64,000 bases of DNA, taken from contig NZ_LMVM01000023.1 in assembly GCF_002287175.1 (NCBI RefSeq), forward strand, positions 186,001 through 250,000, written 5' to 3'. The notes below the pieces were generated by a model that was not told the DNA's origin, did not search any database, and was given only the letters and a program-made list of their open reading frames with translations. Shown one piece after another: positions 19,146-27,716 of this stretch. The first letter of the stretch is position 1; every line of letters starts with the position of its first letter. Both the position numbers and the translations under genes were made by a program. Origin of the DNA: Methanobacterium bryantii (GTDB lineage: Archaea > Methanobacteriota > Methanobacteria > Methanobacteriales > Methanobacteriaceae).

Positions 19146-19223
19146 AAGATACAATTAATGTTAACATGACAAGTGAAAAAAGCAGCCATAAGATACAGTT
19201 GATGTTAAATACATTAAAAACAG
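19146..19223 (+). repeat. Diverged duplicate of the tfuA 3' end
   Basis: 19192-19223 repeats, with a 3-base gap and few changes, the last part of tfuA at 19090-19123 (CAGTTGATGTTA and ATACATTAAAAACA are common to both). A shorter copy (AGATACAATTAATGTTA) lies at 19147-19163. It looks like slippage or tandem duplication of the gene end. Confidence 0.6.
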
Positions 19224-19310
19224 GATAGACTAACAAAAATATTTTAACTCTAATCATACCTAATCCGTATTTAACTGAATTTACACTTATTGAATTTTAA
19301 GGATGAGTTT

Positions 19311-20366
19311 ATGGACCTTGAACAGAAAATAGAAAAGATAAAAGAATGTCTTAAAGATAAAGAAGTTATAATTGCTTTTTCAGGCGGTGCAGACAGCACA
19401 CTTATTGCAAAAATAGCAAAAGACGTGTGTAAAGAAGCTGCAGCCGTAACAGTAGATAATGGAGTTCTTCCTCCAGACTGTATCAGCAACGCAACTGAAA
19501 TTGCAAAGGAAATTGGGATTCCCCACGAAGTGGTGAGATACAATCTCATGGAAAATGAAACTTTCAAATCTAATTTACCAAGCAGATGTTTTATCTGTAA
19601 AAATGAAATGTACAACAAGTTACAAGATATAGCAAACGAGAAAGGGATTTACACCCTAATCGATGGGACAAATATCAGTGATTTGCTTGAAGACCGCCCA
19701 GGAATAATGGTTAACTATGAAAAAAATATAGTCAGCCCCCTTGTATACGCCGGTTTTACAGACGAAGATGTAAGGAAAACTCTTAAAAAGCTGAATGTAC
19801 ATTATTCAACATCTACAACATGTTTTGCAACCAGGATTTCCAGATACAGCGAGATAAGCCCCAAAAAAATAAACAGGATAAGCTACGGCGAATCATTTAT
19901 CAAAAATATGGTAAGAGACGGTCCTGTAAGGGTAAGAGACGACAACAATATTGCCAGGATCGAAGTTGGAAATGTCGAAAAACTATTAAACATGGGAATT
20001 TTAAATCATATAAACTCAGAATTAAAATCAGTTGGCTTTAAACGTGTTGCACTGGATATTAGCGGTTATGGGGAGCCAGAGAAAGAATTAGTTGTTTATA
20101 AACCGTGTAAAGATGAAGAAAATAAAATAATGTTTGAAACAGAACTGCCCTATGAATTAGATATTAAAAATACATGTTCAGAGCTTAAGAAACTAGGATC
20201 TACTAAATGTTCAGAGCAAATGGGAATAGCAATGCTTGAAATAGAAGGTAGAAATGTAACAGTATTTAAAACAGGCAAAATCGTTGCCAGACGTGTTACA
20301 GATAAAGAAGATGCAGAAAAGGTTTTAATTGATGTTCTGCCATGTATTAGAAGAAAATTGGAGTAA
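19311..20366 (+). CDS. larE: LarE-like ATP-dependent sulfur transferase
   Basis: The 351-residue protein begins with an ATP pyrophosphatase PP-loop (SGGADST, 24-30) and continues as the LarE/ExsB-type family: a CFICKNEMY cysteine pair, DGTNISDLLEDRPG and TCFATRISRYSEI. LarE gives its own cysteine sulfur to the nickel-pincer cofactor of lactate racemase; homologues in methanogens probably serve other sulfur insertions. About 85 extra C-terminal residues with more cysteines (NTCSELKKLGSTKCSEQMG) are unusual for LarE and could bind metal or a cluster. GGATGA precedes ATG 19311. Its place next to tfuA suggests a sulfur supply role; this is an inference. Confidence 0.8.
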   Translation: MDLEQKIEKIKECLKDKEVIIAFSGGADSTLIAKIAKDVCKEAAAVTVDNGVLPPDCISNATEIAKEIGIPHEVVRYNLMENETFKSNLPSRCFICKNEMYNKLQDIANEKGIYTLIDGTNISDLLEDRPGIMVNYEKNIVSPLVYAGFTDEDVRKTLKKLNVHYSTSTTCFATRISRYSEISPKKINRISYGESFIKNMVRDGPVRVRDDNNIARIEVGNVEKLLNMGILNHINSELKSVGFKRVALDISGYGEPEKELVVYKPCKDEENKIMFETELPYELDIKNTCSELKKLGSTKCSEQMGIAMLEIEGRNVTVFKTGKIVARRVTDKEDAEKVLIDVLPCIRRKLE

Positions 20367-20432
20367 ATATAGTTTTGAATAATTACTCCCCTATTTTTTA
20401 TACATTCAAATTTTTACCCATTTAAAATATAA

Positions 20433-20858
20433 TTAAAAGTCTTTATGCACGCTTCCGCTGGCCTTTCTTCTAGAACTGGTAAGTTTTTTCCAGAAACCCC
20501 TTGTATCTTCACTTTCAAAGGAGATATACCTTCCAGTAACTTCAATTTCCACACCATCAACTACCACACTATTTATAAATAGTTGAATAGTTGATGCATC
20601 TTCTAAAAGGTCATTTGCTTCGTAATCATAGTCTATCACAAGATCGTCATAGTCATAAACGTTTTTGATGGTACTTTTAATTGCATCTTCAATTAAATTA
20701 AATACTGTTTCAACTACTGGAACATTTGCCCACCAGCAGTATCCAAGGATTAATTTAAGTAGTATACTTTTAACAGACACTTCACCATCAAGTTTGGAAA
20801 CAACTTTAATACTTCCGTTCTGCGATGTTATTTTGAGAGTAAGTAGTGATTCTGACAT
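20433..20858 (-). CDS. Hypothetical protein, 141 aa
   Basis: I do not recognise this protein. It shows alternating beta-strand-like segments (LLTLKITSQNGSIKVVSKL), one hydrophobic stretch (ILLKLILGYCWWANVPVVETVF, about 31-52) that may be buried or membrane-associated, an acidic middle and a basic serine-rich tail. Its ATG lies one base from the stop of the CBS gene on the same strand, so the two are almost surely co-transcribed and may act together. Confidence 0.65.
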   Translation of the reverse strand: MSESLLTLKITSQNGSIKVVSKLDGEVSVKSILLKLILGYCWWANVPVVETVFNLIEDAIKSTIKNVYDYDDLVIDYDYEANDLLEDASTIQLFINSVVVDGVEIEVTGRYISFESEDTRGFWKKLTSSRRKASGSVHKDF

Positions 20859-20859
20859 C

Positions 20860-21696
20860 TTAATCCTTAATTGCTTTTATTAGATCTGTAGCTCTTACAA
20901 GTCCTGTTAATTCTCCATCAACATCTATAACTGGTATCTGCTCAATATTATGATGCCTCATTTTATTGGCACATTCTGTCACAGTGGTTCTTGTGGTGGC
21001 TGTTATTAAATCAACTGCCACAACATCTTTAACCTCTTTATCAGAAAATTTAAGATGGTTTGTTATGACATAAAGAACATTTGTACTGTCCCATGACCAT
21101 TTATCTCCTTCAGTACCTACAGATGTGTTATGAACTGTTCTCTCAGAGACAACTTCACTTTCATTTATAAAATCAGTTTCTGTGAGTATTCCAGATAATT
21201 TTCCATCTTTATTTAACGCGATAAGCACTTTAAATCCAGAATATCTCATCATTTCAAAAGCTACATTCAAAGGAGTTCTTTCCCATGTTGTAGGAATATT
21301 TTTAAGCATATACTCTTTAACTGGTTCTCCAATGTCTAGTTTAGATAATGCCTTTTGTATCAAATCAAATGCAGTAACTAAACCGACCAATTCCCCATCA
21401 TGAACAACTGGAACTCTTCTTATGTTGTTTTCTATCATTTTGATTGCGGCATCTTTAATATCATCATCTGGAGTAGTTGTTACCAGATTTCTAGTCATTA
21501 TAAGAGCTATTTGTTCTTCATCCGGGTTATTTACAAGATCTGATCTTGTAACTAATCCAACAAGTGTCTTTGTTCCAGATTTTACAACAGGCAGGCCTGA
21601 CACATTCTTTTCTCGCATTAATTCCAGAGCGTTCAAACGGTTCCCTGGAACCTGTATATAGTGTATATCCTCTGACATTACCTCTTTTACAAGCAT
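20860..21696 (-). CDS. Four-CBS-domain protein
   Basis: The 278-residue protein consists of four CBS motifs: MLVKEVMSEDIHYIQV, IMTRNLVTTTPDDDI, YMLKNIPTTWERTPL and VVAVDLITATTRTTV each begin one, and each ends in a G-L-V/T-x-x-D-L/F segment. No other domain. Pairs of CBS motifs bind adenine nucleotides or SAM and sense energy state in methanogens. The partner is unknown; the closely linked 141-aa gene downstream is the obvious candidate. Two UspA genes lie upstream in the same direction, a setting common in methanogens. Confidence 0.9.
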   Translation of the reverse strand: MLVKEVMSEDIHYIQVPGNRLNALELMREKNVSGLPVVKSGTKTLVGLVTRSDLVNNPDEEQIALIMTRNLVTTTPDDDIKDAAIKMIENNIRRVPVVHDGELVGLVTAFDLIQKALSKLDIGEPVKEYMLKNIPTTWERTPLNVAFEMMRYSGFKVLIALNKDGKLSGILTETDFINESEVVSERTVHNTSVGTEGDKWSWDSTNVLYVITNHLKFSDKEVKDVVAVDLITATTRTTVTECANKMRHHNIEQIPVIDVDGELTGLVRATDLIKAIKD

Positions 21697-21741
21697 TGTT
21701 ACACCAACTAATAAAAATAACTACAAAACAGATATTCAAAT

Positions 21742-22191
21742 TTAATGCACGACTAAAACAGGGCACTGTGATGACCGTACCACATTTTCAGTCACACTTC
21801 CCAGTAAAAATCGGTCTAATCCATGTTTTCCTGAAGTACCCATTACAATAAGGTCAACACCTTCTTCTTTCACAGTATTTATTATAATATCTGAAGGAGA
21901 GCCTTCTTTAGTACTAAGGGTCAATTTAACTTCTTTTTGACATTCATCTTCAATTTTACTTTCCTTTAATATGTCAGAAATCTTCTCCAGTGATTTATGC
22001 CCTTCTTCTTTTAGCATCTCTTTGATCCGCACTATAAGATCCTCTGCAGGTAATCCAACAAGCGATGATGTCTCAATTACGTTTAGAGCTATAAGTTCTG
22101 CACCGTTTAATCTTGCAAGCCATATTGCATGTTTTGCAGCCTTGTTTGCATACTCAGAACCATCTGTAGGCAGTAAAATTTTTTTATACAT
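21742..22191 (-). CDS. Universal stress protein UspA family
   Basis: The 149-residue protein has the UspA Rossmann-like fold with ILLPTDGSEYANKAA at the start and the ATP-binding signature GTSGKHGLDRFLLGSVTE near residue 117-134, so it is of the ATP-binding kind. ATG 22191 follows GAGGTGAA. It is a paralogue of the next gene and is transcribed towards the CBS gene. Confidence 0.93.
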   Translation of the reverse strand: MYKKILLPTDGSEYANKAAKHAIWLARLNGAELIALNVIETSSLVGLPAEDLIVRIKEMLKEEGHKSLEKISDILKESKIEDECQKEVKLTLSTKEGSPSDIIINTVKEEGVDLIVMGTSGKHGLDRFLLGSVTENVVRSSQCPVLVVH

Positions 22192-22305
22192 GAATTCACC
22201 TCTTAAGATAATATATGACTTAATAATATATATTTTAATTGTACTGATTCAAATATTATATAAACTAGATTATTAATTTTTACTTAATTAAAAGCTGATT
22301 TAATA

Positions 22306-22752
22306 TTAACGTATTACTAAAACAGGACATGGTGCCGATCTCATAGTGTTTTCAGCTACACTTCCAAGCAAAAATCTATTAACACCATGTCTTCCAGCAG
22401 TACCCATTACCACAAGATCTATATTTTCCTCATCTATAGTTTTGAGTATTTTATCTGCAGGAGACCCTTCTTTAAACTTCAAATCTAATTTAACATCCTT
22501 CCGGCATTTTCCACCATCTATAATTCCAGTCAGCATATGAGAATATTCATCAAACACCCTTTGTACGTCCTGCTCTAATTCTTTTTTTAGTTCAGCTTTA
22601 TTAACTGATCTGATTCCACTAAATCTAGGGGTTTCAACTACATATAAAACCAGTATCTCTGCACCGCTTCTACTTCCTATTTGAAAAGCTTGTTCTGCAG
22701 CCCTTTTTGCATTTTCAGAACCGTCTGTAGGCAATAAAATTTTTTCATACAT
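22306..22752 (-). CDS. Universal stress protein UspA family, second copy
   Basis: The 148-residue protein is a paralogue of the gene at 21.7-22.2 kb: ILLPTDGSENAKRAAEQAF at the start and GTAGRHGVNRFLLGSVAE with the ATP-binding G-2x-G-9x-G-S/T pattern. GAGGTGG sits 5 bases before ATG 22752, so the five upstream codons are left out. Likely produced by tandem duplication. Confidence 0.93.
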   Translation of the reverse strand: MYEKILLPTDGSENAKRAAEQAFQIGSRSGAEILVLYVVETPRFSGIRSVNKAELKKELEQDVQRVFDEYSHMLTGIIDGGKCRKDVKLDLKFKEGSPADKILKTIDEENIDLVVMGTAGRHGVNRFLLGSVAENTMRSAPCPVLVIR

Positions 22753-22807
22753 TAATCCACCTCTCACATTTTTCTAATAATAGTCCTATGCTGTAAAATG
22801 CCATAAA

Positions 22808-23965
22808 TTAATTAATATATACAATATTGCCTTCTGTGATTAAACCAACTATATCTTTCGGTTCTGTTCTGTTAATAAGAGATAATATTGAATTACCTGA
22901 AAATTCTTTTACAATGATAATATCTGCAGTACTTTCTTCTTTTATACATCCTGTATTTAAATCAAAGGCATTTGCAGCGTTTACTGTCGCCATCTTAAAT
23001 ATTTCTGCGGGAGAAAAATATTCTCGGTAATAGCCACGAGTTACTTTCAAGGCATATTCCATTTCCCTCAACATATTAGGGGAATTAAACATTATATTAT
23101 CTGTTCCAAGAAGTACATTTATTTTATGTTTAAGCATGTCACTTATTGGTGGAATTCCAACAGAAAGTGTTCCATTTGATCGGGGGCATGAGACCACAGA
23201 ACTACCGCTGTCACCTATCAATTTTAAATCATCCCCAACAGGAGCTGTAACATGAATTAAAGCATTTAAATCTGATTCAACAGCCCTTTGAACTTCACTC
23301 TTCCCAGTTGCTTTAATAGAATCCTCCTGCAGTTTTTCATATTCTGCAGTATGTATTGCAGAGATTTTTCCATGTTTTTCACATATTTTAGCAATTAAAG
23401 CCACCACTTCATCCCTTATTTCGCCAAATCCACTTAAACCTATACCATCACACGATTTAAGGAGATTCTTAGTGATGCTTTTAATTTCTCCCTTTCCCAC
23501 ATCAGGATCAAAAAATGAGTTATCCCTTCCAAGAACTATTTTTCGTATTTGAATATCTTCAGAAGCTTCTTCTAGTAAACATATCCCTTCAAGTCCTCCT
23601 TCTCTAAAATCAACGAAAGTTGAAGTGCCGCTTGCAAGCATATCATTCATAGATCGCTTCATGGAATTTATGATTTCTTCAGGTTTTGATTCTTCAAGTA
23701 TTCTATGTTTAAGACCGTTTGGTGGTTTAACAATTTCAGCTATAGTTTTTCCATCCCCAACATCGCAGGCTATAGAATCGCCGATATGGACATGAGAATT
23801 AATAAACGCAGGGGCCACAATACATCCCTTTGCATCGATCTTTTTACCGCCCTTGACTTTACCTCCAGTAATTTCAATTATTTTATCGTCTTCAATTACC
23901 ACATTTGCCTTAATGGCATCCATGCCTTCCCCATACAGTACTTTGCCATTTTCAATTGTTATCAT
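22808..23965 (-). CDS. Amidohydrolase-family metal-dependent hydrolase
   Basis: The 385-residue protein belongs to the cytosine deaminase/atrazine chlorohydrolase-like amidohydrolases: metal ligands HVH (NSHVHIGDS, about 59), H in AIHTAEY, H in ALIHVTAPV, and the catalytic D in LLGTDNIMFNSP. CPRSNGTL is also typical. The substrate may be a deaminated purine, pterin or cytosine-like ring; sequence alone does not decide. Length is normal. It stands just upstream of the UspA genes on the minus strand. Confidence 0.85.
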   Translation of the reverse strand: MITIENGKVLYGEGMDAIKANVVIEDDKIIEITGGKVKGGKKIDAKGCIVAPAFINSHVHIGDSIACDVGDGKTIAEIVKPPNGLKHRILEESKPEEIINSMKRSMNDMLASGTSTFVDFREGGLEGICLLEEASEDIQIRKIVLGRDNSFFDPDVGKGEIKSITKNLLKSCDGIGLSGFGEIRDEVVALIAKICEKHGKISAIHTAEYEKLQEDSIKATGKSEVQRAVESDLNALIHVTAPVGDDLKLIGDSGSSVVSCPRSNGTLSVGIPPISDMLKHKINVLLGTDNIMFNSPNMLREMEYALKVTRGYYREYFSPAEIFKMATVNAANAFDLNTGCIKEESTADIIIVKEFSGNSILSLINRTEPKDIVGLITEGNIVYIN

Positions 23966-24527
23966 GTGAACATACCTTCAGAATCTGTTCTTTACCCCTA
24001 TTTTTATATATTAATTTATAAAAAGTACGACAACATTATTTAATCTTTTAATTTTCTTTCAGTTCATAAATCATAGTTTTATAAAATATAATATAGTAAT
24101 CAAATAATTTAAACTATTTTTGAATCTCATTTAAAGTAGATAAATAATAAAAAAAATAGTTATGTCCTTTTTAAAGTTCCACAGATATGCAGATAATATT
24201 AAATTAGAATAAAATCTGGAATTAATTATAACTATAGCTCATATAGACTTTAAATGCTATTATAACATGATTTATTCAAAAGCATTAATAATTAATAAAA
24301 GAATATTAAACAATTTCAAAGAATTAAACTCAATTAACTATTATAAATAATTTAACTGATAATTATGCATTTGCGAAAATTTTTAGGCCGCCTATTCAAA
24401 TGAAATAGGAAATATCGAATTTAATCAATTAAATCATTACACTTGACTTCCAATACTGTAAGTTTAATTAACTATGTCCTGACAGTGAAATTGTTCATAT
24501 ATTCGCTGGTTTTCAACTTTATTTATA
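23966..24527. other. 562-bp gap without a gene
   Basis: Very AT-rich. A 6-bp hairpin CCTATT/AATAGG at 24391-24409 could help end the ABC operon that reads towards it from the right. No open frame, RNA gene or repeat is supported. Confidence 0.5.
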
Positions 24528-25250
24528 TTACCTTAAGTTTAGAAGCCTTTCTTTGTCTAATCTATTTATTAGTAACAGAATCAGAATAATGAAGCACATC
24601 TCTAGTATTAGTGTCATACTGTAATAAGACAAGATAGAACCGGCATGTACAACATTTGTAACATCTGAGATAGGTTTAGTGGCACTAGATACAGCTGCAA
24701 CACTGCCTAGACCCGCTAGTAACAATACGGTTATCATGTTATCTTGAGAGAATCTCAGCAATAACCATGATGAAAGCATGATATATATCAAAGAAAATAG
24801 GGGAATTATACATAATATCAAGATCCAATCTCCTAAAGATAAATATACACTAATACCTTTAAACCAAAAAAAGATACTTAATACACCTACACCTAAGAAA
24901 ACCAGAGGATATGTTAGTAAAGTTAGCGCACAAATTTTTCCTACCCATAGTTTGGTAATAGAAATTGGCGCTGCTAATATAGATCCAAATATTCCTAAAA
25001 TTTTTTCATCGTAAAACATACTTTGAGATAACGTAACGCCTGTCATCCACACTGCTATTGAAGGAATTATTATGTAACAAAGTTTTATAGACAAAAAATT
25101 TACCATTTCATTTCCATAATTTTGTGTAGAGTATACATAGCCCATCATCAAAACCATTCCAAGAGTAAATAATACAAGTGTAATATATTTACTATTTCTC
25201 CAGGCTATGCTCGCTTCTTTTAGAATAATCGTTTTTAATTGGGTATTCAT
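24528..25250 (-). CDS. ABC-2 type permease, short
   Basis: The 240-residue protein has six hydrophobic segments (for example YITLVLFTLGMVLMMGYVYS, YIIIPSIAVWMTGVTL, ICALTLLTYPLVFLGVGVL and a last one near 215-235) and no large outer domain, as in ABC-2 permeases of small exporters. It overlaps the ATPase gene by 4 bases (ATGA). Substrate unknown; the secreted peptidase-like genes upstream are near enough to suggest an envelope function, but no more than that. Confidence 0.82.
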   Translation of the reverse strand: MNTQLKTIILKEASIAWRNSKYITLVLFTLGMVLMMGYVYSTQNYGNEMVNFLSIKLCYIIIPSIAVWMTGVTLSQSMFYDEKILGIFGSILAAPISITKLWVGKICALTLLTYPLVFLGVGVLSIFFWFKGISVYLSLGDWILILCIIPLFSLIYIMLSSWLLLRFSQDNMITVLLLAGLGSVAAVSSATKPISDVTNVVHAGSILSYYSMTLILEMCFIILILLLINRLDKERLLNLR

Positions 25251-26047
25251 TTGACTACCTCACTAATTTTACTATTCTCGTTTTGTTTAGAATAATTATT
25301 TTCAATTGAGTATCCATTTGACTCCTTCACTAATTTTAGATATATTTCTTCAATAGATTCATCATGAGATTTTAAAAGGTTATCTAAAGTATCACTGTAA
25401 ATTAATTTTCCTTCCTTAATTATAATTACATGAGAGCTTATTTTCCGAACTTCTTCTAAATCGTGAGATGAAAATAGGACAGATTTACCTTCGCTTGCAA
25501 AATTTTTAATTATATTCCTTATAATATGCCTTGATTCTGGATCAATCCCCAAAGTTGGTTCATCTAATATCAATAGCTCTGGTTCTGGAATTAATGCTCT
25601 TACCAAAGCTAGTCTTTTTGTCATACCGTAGGAGTACTTAAATACTCTTTCATCCCCCCATTTATCTAATTCAACTAGTTCTAGTAGATCCTTGGCACGA
25701 CTATAAGCTATTTTTTTATCAATATTATACAAACCACCCCAATAAACTAAATTTTCCAACCCAGTTAGATCTTGAAATAAACCATTAAATTCAAGCATAA
25801 AGCCTATTTTAGTTCTATTTTGCAGGTTTATTTTGTTGTTAGAGTAAGGATCACTTCCCAATACTTTTATTAGTCCACTATTTGCTTTGATCAAACCTAA
25901 AATTAGTTTGATTGTTGTTGTTTTTCCAGCTCCATTTGGACCCAAATATCCTAAAATTTGACCTTTTTCGACATTTAGAGTAATCCCCTTCAAAGCCTGA
26001 AAATTACCATAGTATTTTTGCAACTCTTTTATTTCTATAATACTCAT
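25247..26047 (-). CDS. ABC transporter ATP-binding protein
   Basis: The 266-residue protein has Walker A GPNGAGKTT, the signature region YSYGMTKRLALVRALI (SYGM in place of SGGQ, frequent in this exporter class), Walker B LLILDEPTLGIDP and the H-loop SSHDLEEV. It forms the transporter with the permease gene it overlaps. ATG 26047 is chosen because AAGGA lies 8 bases upstream; an ATG three codons earlier is too close to that site. Confidence 0.92.
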   Translation of the reverse strand: MSIIEIKELQKYYGNFQALKGITLNVEKGQILGYLGPNGAGKTTTIKLILGLIKANSGLIKVLGSDPYSNNKINLQNRTKIGFMLEFNGLFQDLTGLENLVYWGGLYNIDKKIAYSRAKDLLELVELDKWGDERVFKYSYGMTKRLALVRALIPEPELLILDEPTLGIDPESRHIIRNIIKNFASEGKSVLFSSHDLEEVRKISSHVIIIKEGKLIYSDTLDNLLKSHDESIEEIYLKLVKESNGYSIENNYSKQNENSKISEVVK

Positions 26048-26416
26048 TCCAAACATTCCTTAGGAATTTTTATTTTTATACTCACCCAATTGTTATTATG
26101 TACTTACTTAACATATGAACTAATAAAATAAATATGTTTTGATTAAAAGCATTGATTCATAAAGTAGAATAGTACAAAATTAAAATTAATGGTTATATAT
26201 GCATTAAATTATGATCTATTACTTATTAATGTTACAATGCAAAGAAACAGGGATAATATTATTTAAAAATAAGAAAGTACAGTTTCTATGTGAATAAGAC
26301 CTTTTATTGCATCTATAAAACGTAATTTAGAATTACTTTATTATCTTTTTAGTTTAAGTATAAAAATTGAGTTATAAAATTAAAAAATAGAAAAAATATG
26401 GAGTTAAAAAGGAAAG
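26048..26416. other. 369-bp gap without a gene
   Basis: AT-rich sequence between the ABC ATPase start and the end of a peptidase-like gene. Apart from the terminator-like hairpin at its right edge I see nothing. Confidence 0.5.
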
Positions 26417-26431
26417 TTAAAATGACTTTCC
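26411..26431 (-). terminator. Hairpin over the stop of the first peptidase-like gene
   Basis: GGAAAGT/ACTTTCC form a 7-bp stem spanning the stop codon, followed on the minus strand by TTTTTAACTCC. A terminator is likely. Confidence 0.5.
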
Positions 26432-27469
26432 ATTATTATTCTCATTTATCTCAGAAACCTTCTTATTATAATCTGTTTTAACTGTACCATGCTTGTATTT
26501 AAAGTAAACCTTGTAAGTTTTGTATGCTCCAGATTTAAGCCCATATGTGTAGATATTTTTATAATAAGTACCGTACCATGCCCTTGTGTAACAAACCCCT
26601 GAAGAAGCAGTTCCCTGGTTTTTAACAGTTACGTACAAATAATTTCCAGATTTATAAGCTTTTGTTATTACAAGGTCAGGTTTCGGGTTTACTGCAGTAT
26701 TATACCATTTTTCAGCAGCAGCATTATCGTAAGCAGTAGTTTGAGCAGCGGTCGGAAATTTGCCGCTCCAGTTACCTACAAAAGCACACATTCCATCATC
26801 ATTCCGCCACACCCGAACACCGCTGTAAGTCGTATACTTGGTTATCTTTTCATAATTTTTACCGTTAGCATCCGAGAAACTTGTTGCTCCCCTTAAAAAA
26901 TCATAAACTATCTCTGCCCCACTCCAGCCAGTGGCATAATAATTTGCCCCTGCACTATTGAACATCTTTGCAAAGTTGTAAACCGTTTCTGTGGGATTTG
27001 CAACTTCTTTTCCATTAACCCAACCCGTTGAAAAACAAGTATGCAACAAAATTACGGGAATATTTTTCTTAAATGGTGCTGTAAACAGTTTTCCATTCCA
27101 TCCTTCACGCATTTGACCATTTATACCCCAAATAAATCCATTAGATCCAACAAGAGCGAAAGGGGCTTTTGCTGTTCCTCCATTTCCATCATAATTACCA
27201 GACTGATAACCTCCATGTCCTTCATAGATCACAGCATCCGCTTTGTACATTCCTTTTATAATGTTTTTAGTAGTTGCATTTTCTTTATAAAGTGCCACAA
27301 CCTTGTATCCCTTACTTTTTAGAGTTTTAACAAGTGTTGAAGCTTCATTGTAATTATTAGAATCAGATATGATAAGAATATGGGCTTCAGCAGCAGGTAA
27401 AAAAGTAAAAACCCCCACCAGAAATGCCGCTAAAGTTAATTTCAATAATTTCTTTTTAGATTTATACAC
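26417..27469 (-). CDS. Secreted caspase-fold (clan CD) peptidase-like protein with CARDB domain
   Basis: The 350-residue protein has a signal peptide (hydrophobic core LLKLTLAAFLVGVFTFLP, likely cleaved after AEA). The mature part has an alpha/beta fold with VIYEGHGGY (His near residue 85) and IPVILLHTCFSTG (Cys near 145). A histidine before glycine followed by a cysteine after a hydrophobic strand is the order seen in clan CD cysteine peptidases such as gingipain and clostripain. A C-terminal CARDB-like beta domain (PDLVITKAYKSGNYLYVTV to the end) may bind envelope polymer. GTG 27469 is chosen for the GGGGT 7 bases upstream. Peptidase activity is an inference; the target could be pseudomurein peptides or surface proteins. 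Confidence 0.7.
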   Translation of the reverse strand: MYKSKKKLLKLTLAAFLVGVFTFLPAAEAHILIISDSNNYNEASTLVKTLKSKGYKVVALYKENATTKNIIKGMYKADAVIYEGHGGYQSGNYDGNGGTAKAPFALVGSNGFIWGINGQMREGWNGKLFTAPFKKNIPVILLHTCFSTGWVNGKEVANPTETVYNFAKMFNSAGANYYATGWSGAEIVYDFLRGATSFSDANGKNYEKITKYTTYSGVRVWRNDDGMCAFVGNWSGKFPTAAQTTAYDNAAAEKWYNTAVNPKPDLVITKAYKSGNYLYVTVKNQGTASSGVCYTRAWYGTYYKNIYTYGLKSGAYKTYKVYFKYKHGTVKTDYNKKVSEINENNNGKSF

Positions 27470-27660
27470 CTTTATACCCCACAAAGAAATAAGACAGGTA
27501 ATAAACTGTTAAAAAATCACATCAATATCATTTTTATTGTGTATTTAAGTGATTTAAGGCACATGTTAATAAAACTAGCGTTAAATAAAAAATATATATA
27601 AATAATAATACTATAAAATAATTATTTAAGATTTATTTAAAATATTTTTAAAGTGATTAT

Positions 27661-27689
27661 AAAAAAAGTAGGTAAAATAAAGTTTTACC
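27661..27689 (-). terminator. Terminator of the second peptidase-like gene
   Basis: GGTAAAA/TTTTACC form a 7-bp stem with a 5-nt loop (27671-27689). On the minus strand it is followed by TAC and seven T. It is a convincing hairpin plus T-run. Confidence 0.6.
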
Positions 27690-27716
27690 CAATTTAAAGA
27701 GCACATACTACCATAT

